Shown here: positions 63,739 through 64,000 of the stretch, one piece after another
How the letters are laid out: each line of letters starts with the position of its first letter
Numbering within the stretch: position 1 is the stretch's first letter
Assembly: GCF_036010485.1 (NCBI RefSeq)
Contig: NZ_CP108568.1
Span: 6,494,001-6,558,000 of the forward strand
DNA length: 64,000 bases
DNA from: Streptomyces sp. NBC_01198
Lineage (GTDB): Bacteria > Actinomycetota > Actinomycetes > Streptomycetales > Streptomycetaceae
Reading direction: 5' to 3'
The notes under the pieces: model-generated
What the model was told of the DNA's origin: nothing
The model's database searches: none
The model's input: only the letters and a program-made list of their open reading frames with translations
Position numbers and translations under genes: made by a program

Positions 63739-64000
63739 GTGCCCCGCCAGGTCTTCTTCTACGAGCACCCGGACCGTTTCGTGGCCGGGACGGTCGGCCA
63801 GCCGGGCCAGCGTACGTTCTTCCTGCAGGCCACCGCCTCCGGCCGGACCACCAGCGTGGCCCTGGAGAAGACCCAGGTGGCCGCACTGGCCGAGCGGATC
63901 GACGAGCTGCTGGACGAGGTGGTGCGGCGCAGCGGCGGCAACGCCCCGGTGCCCGCCGTCGCCCCCACCGAGCTGCACGACACCGCGCCCCTCGACGTGC
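63739..64000 (+). CDS. DUF3090-family protein, N-terminal part (cut by window edge)
   Basis: GTG 63739; 87 residues visible, with the right end missing. PRQVFFYEHPDRFVAGTVGQ, PGQRTFFLQATASGRTTSVA and LEKTQVAALAERIDELLDEV are the DUF3090 opening. In actinobacteria this gene stands between a histidine phosphatase and a kinase-like gene and near mshC (mycothiol synthesis); those lie beyond the window. Function unknown. Confidence 0.88.
   Translation, partial: MPRQVFFYEHPDRFVAGTVGQPGQRTFFLQATASGRTTSVALEKTQVAALAERIDELLDEVVRRSGGNAPVPAVAPTELHDTAPLDV

Overview
The window is high-GC actinobacterial DNA, almost certainly from a Streptomyces or a close relative. The evidence is GTG and TTG starts, short spacing and GTGA start/stop overlaps, several TTA (bldA-type) codons, an XRE-DUF397 pair, a SARP regulator, a DUF574-type methyltransferase, and above all a chpH-chpC chaplin pair whose long member ends in an LAxTG sortase signal. 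There is one tRNA (Leu-GAG) and no rRNA, CRISPR array or intact mobile element.

Layout. 0-7.2 kb is an eroded accessory region. Intact genes (ABC transporter, Gfo/Idh/MocA oxidoreductase with a divergent TetR, RibD-like reductase, S51-type peptidase) sit among broken ones: a frameshifted ABC-permease tail, an SDR lacking its NAD site, an integrase N-terminal scrap, a scrambled esterase/cellulose-binding locus and an LD-carboxypeptidase tail. 7.2-20 kb holds unlinked single genes: AHL-lactonase-like and alpha/beta hydrolases, an amidase behind a perfect 14-bp palindrome, a Nudix hydrolase, a CPA1 Na+/H+ antiporter, an isochorismatase-like hydrolase, a crotonase, and a PAS-GAF-PP2C-HATPase protein whose phosphatase metal sites look lost. 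20-28 kb is a small specialised-metabolism and developmental block: a terpene synthase, a divergent LAL-type LuxR regulator, a methyltransferase and XRE/DUF397. Three of these genes carry TTA codons.

28.7-36.2 kb is a glycan-utilisation locus: alpha-galactosidase, two sugar permeases, a lipoprotein binding protein and a GH20 hexosaminidase read one way, with a divergent ROK repressor. No ABC ATPase is encoded, so a shared one is presumably used. 36-46 kb has fumarylacetoacetase, an SDR with a zinc-ribbon N-terminus, a kinase-like phosphotransferase, a LacI regulator, a Tat-exported multicopper oxidase and an alcohol dehydrogenase. Two clusters of a dispersed palindromic repeat bracket part of this stretch.

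45.8-51.7 kb is the most interesting part. A large SARP-NB-ARC-TPR regulator (AfsR architecture, TTA at codon 13) is followed by a 64-codon ORF. Between them is an 11-bp direct repeat, the spacing SARP proteins recognise. This has the layout of afsR-afsS, but the small protein does not resemble AfsS as I remember it. Divergent from the SARP is a second NB-ARC-TPR protein, and a nested palindrome lies between the two.

53.5-64 kb looks like conserved Streptomyces chromosome: tRNA-Leu, an M20 peptidase, chpH, chpC, DUF5703, an apparently inactivated RecD-like helicase, an aldo/keto reductase, an LLM-type oxidoreductase, a histidine phosphatase and the start of a DUF3090 gene. All functions are read from sequence motifs; no database search was possible.
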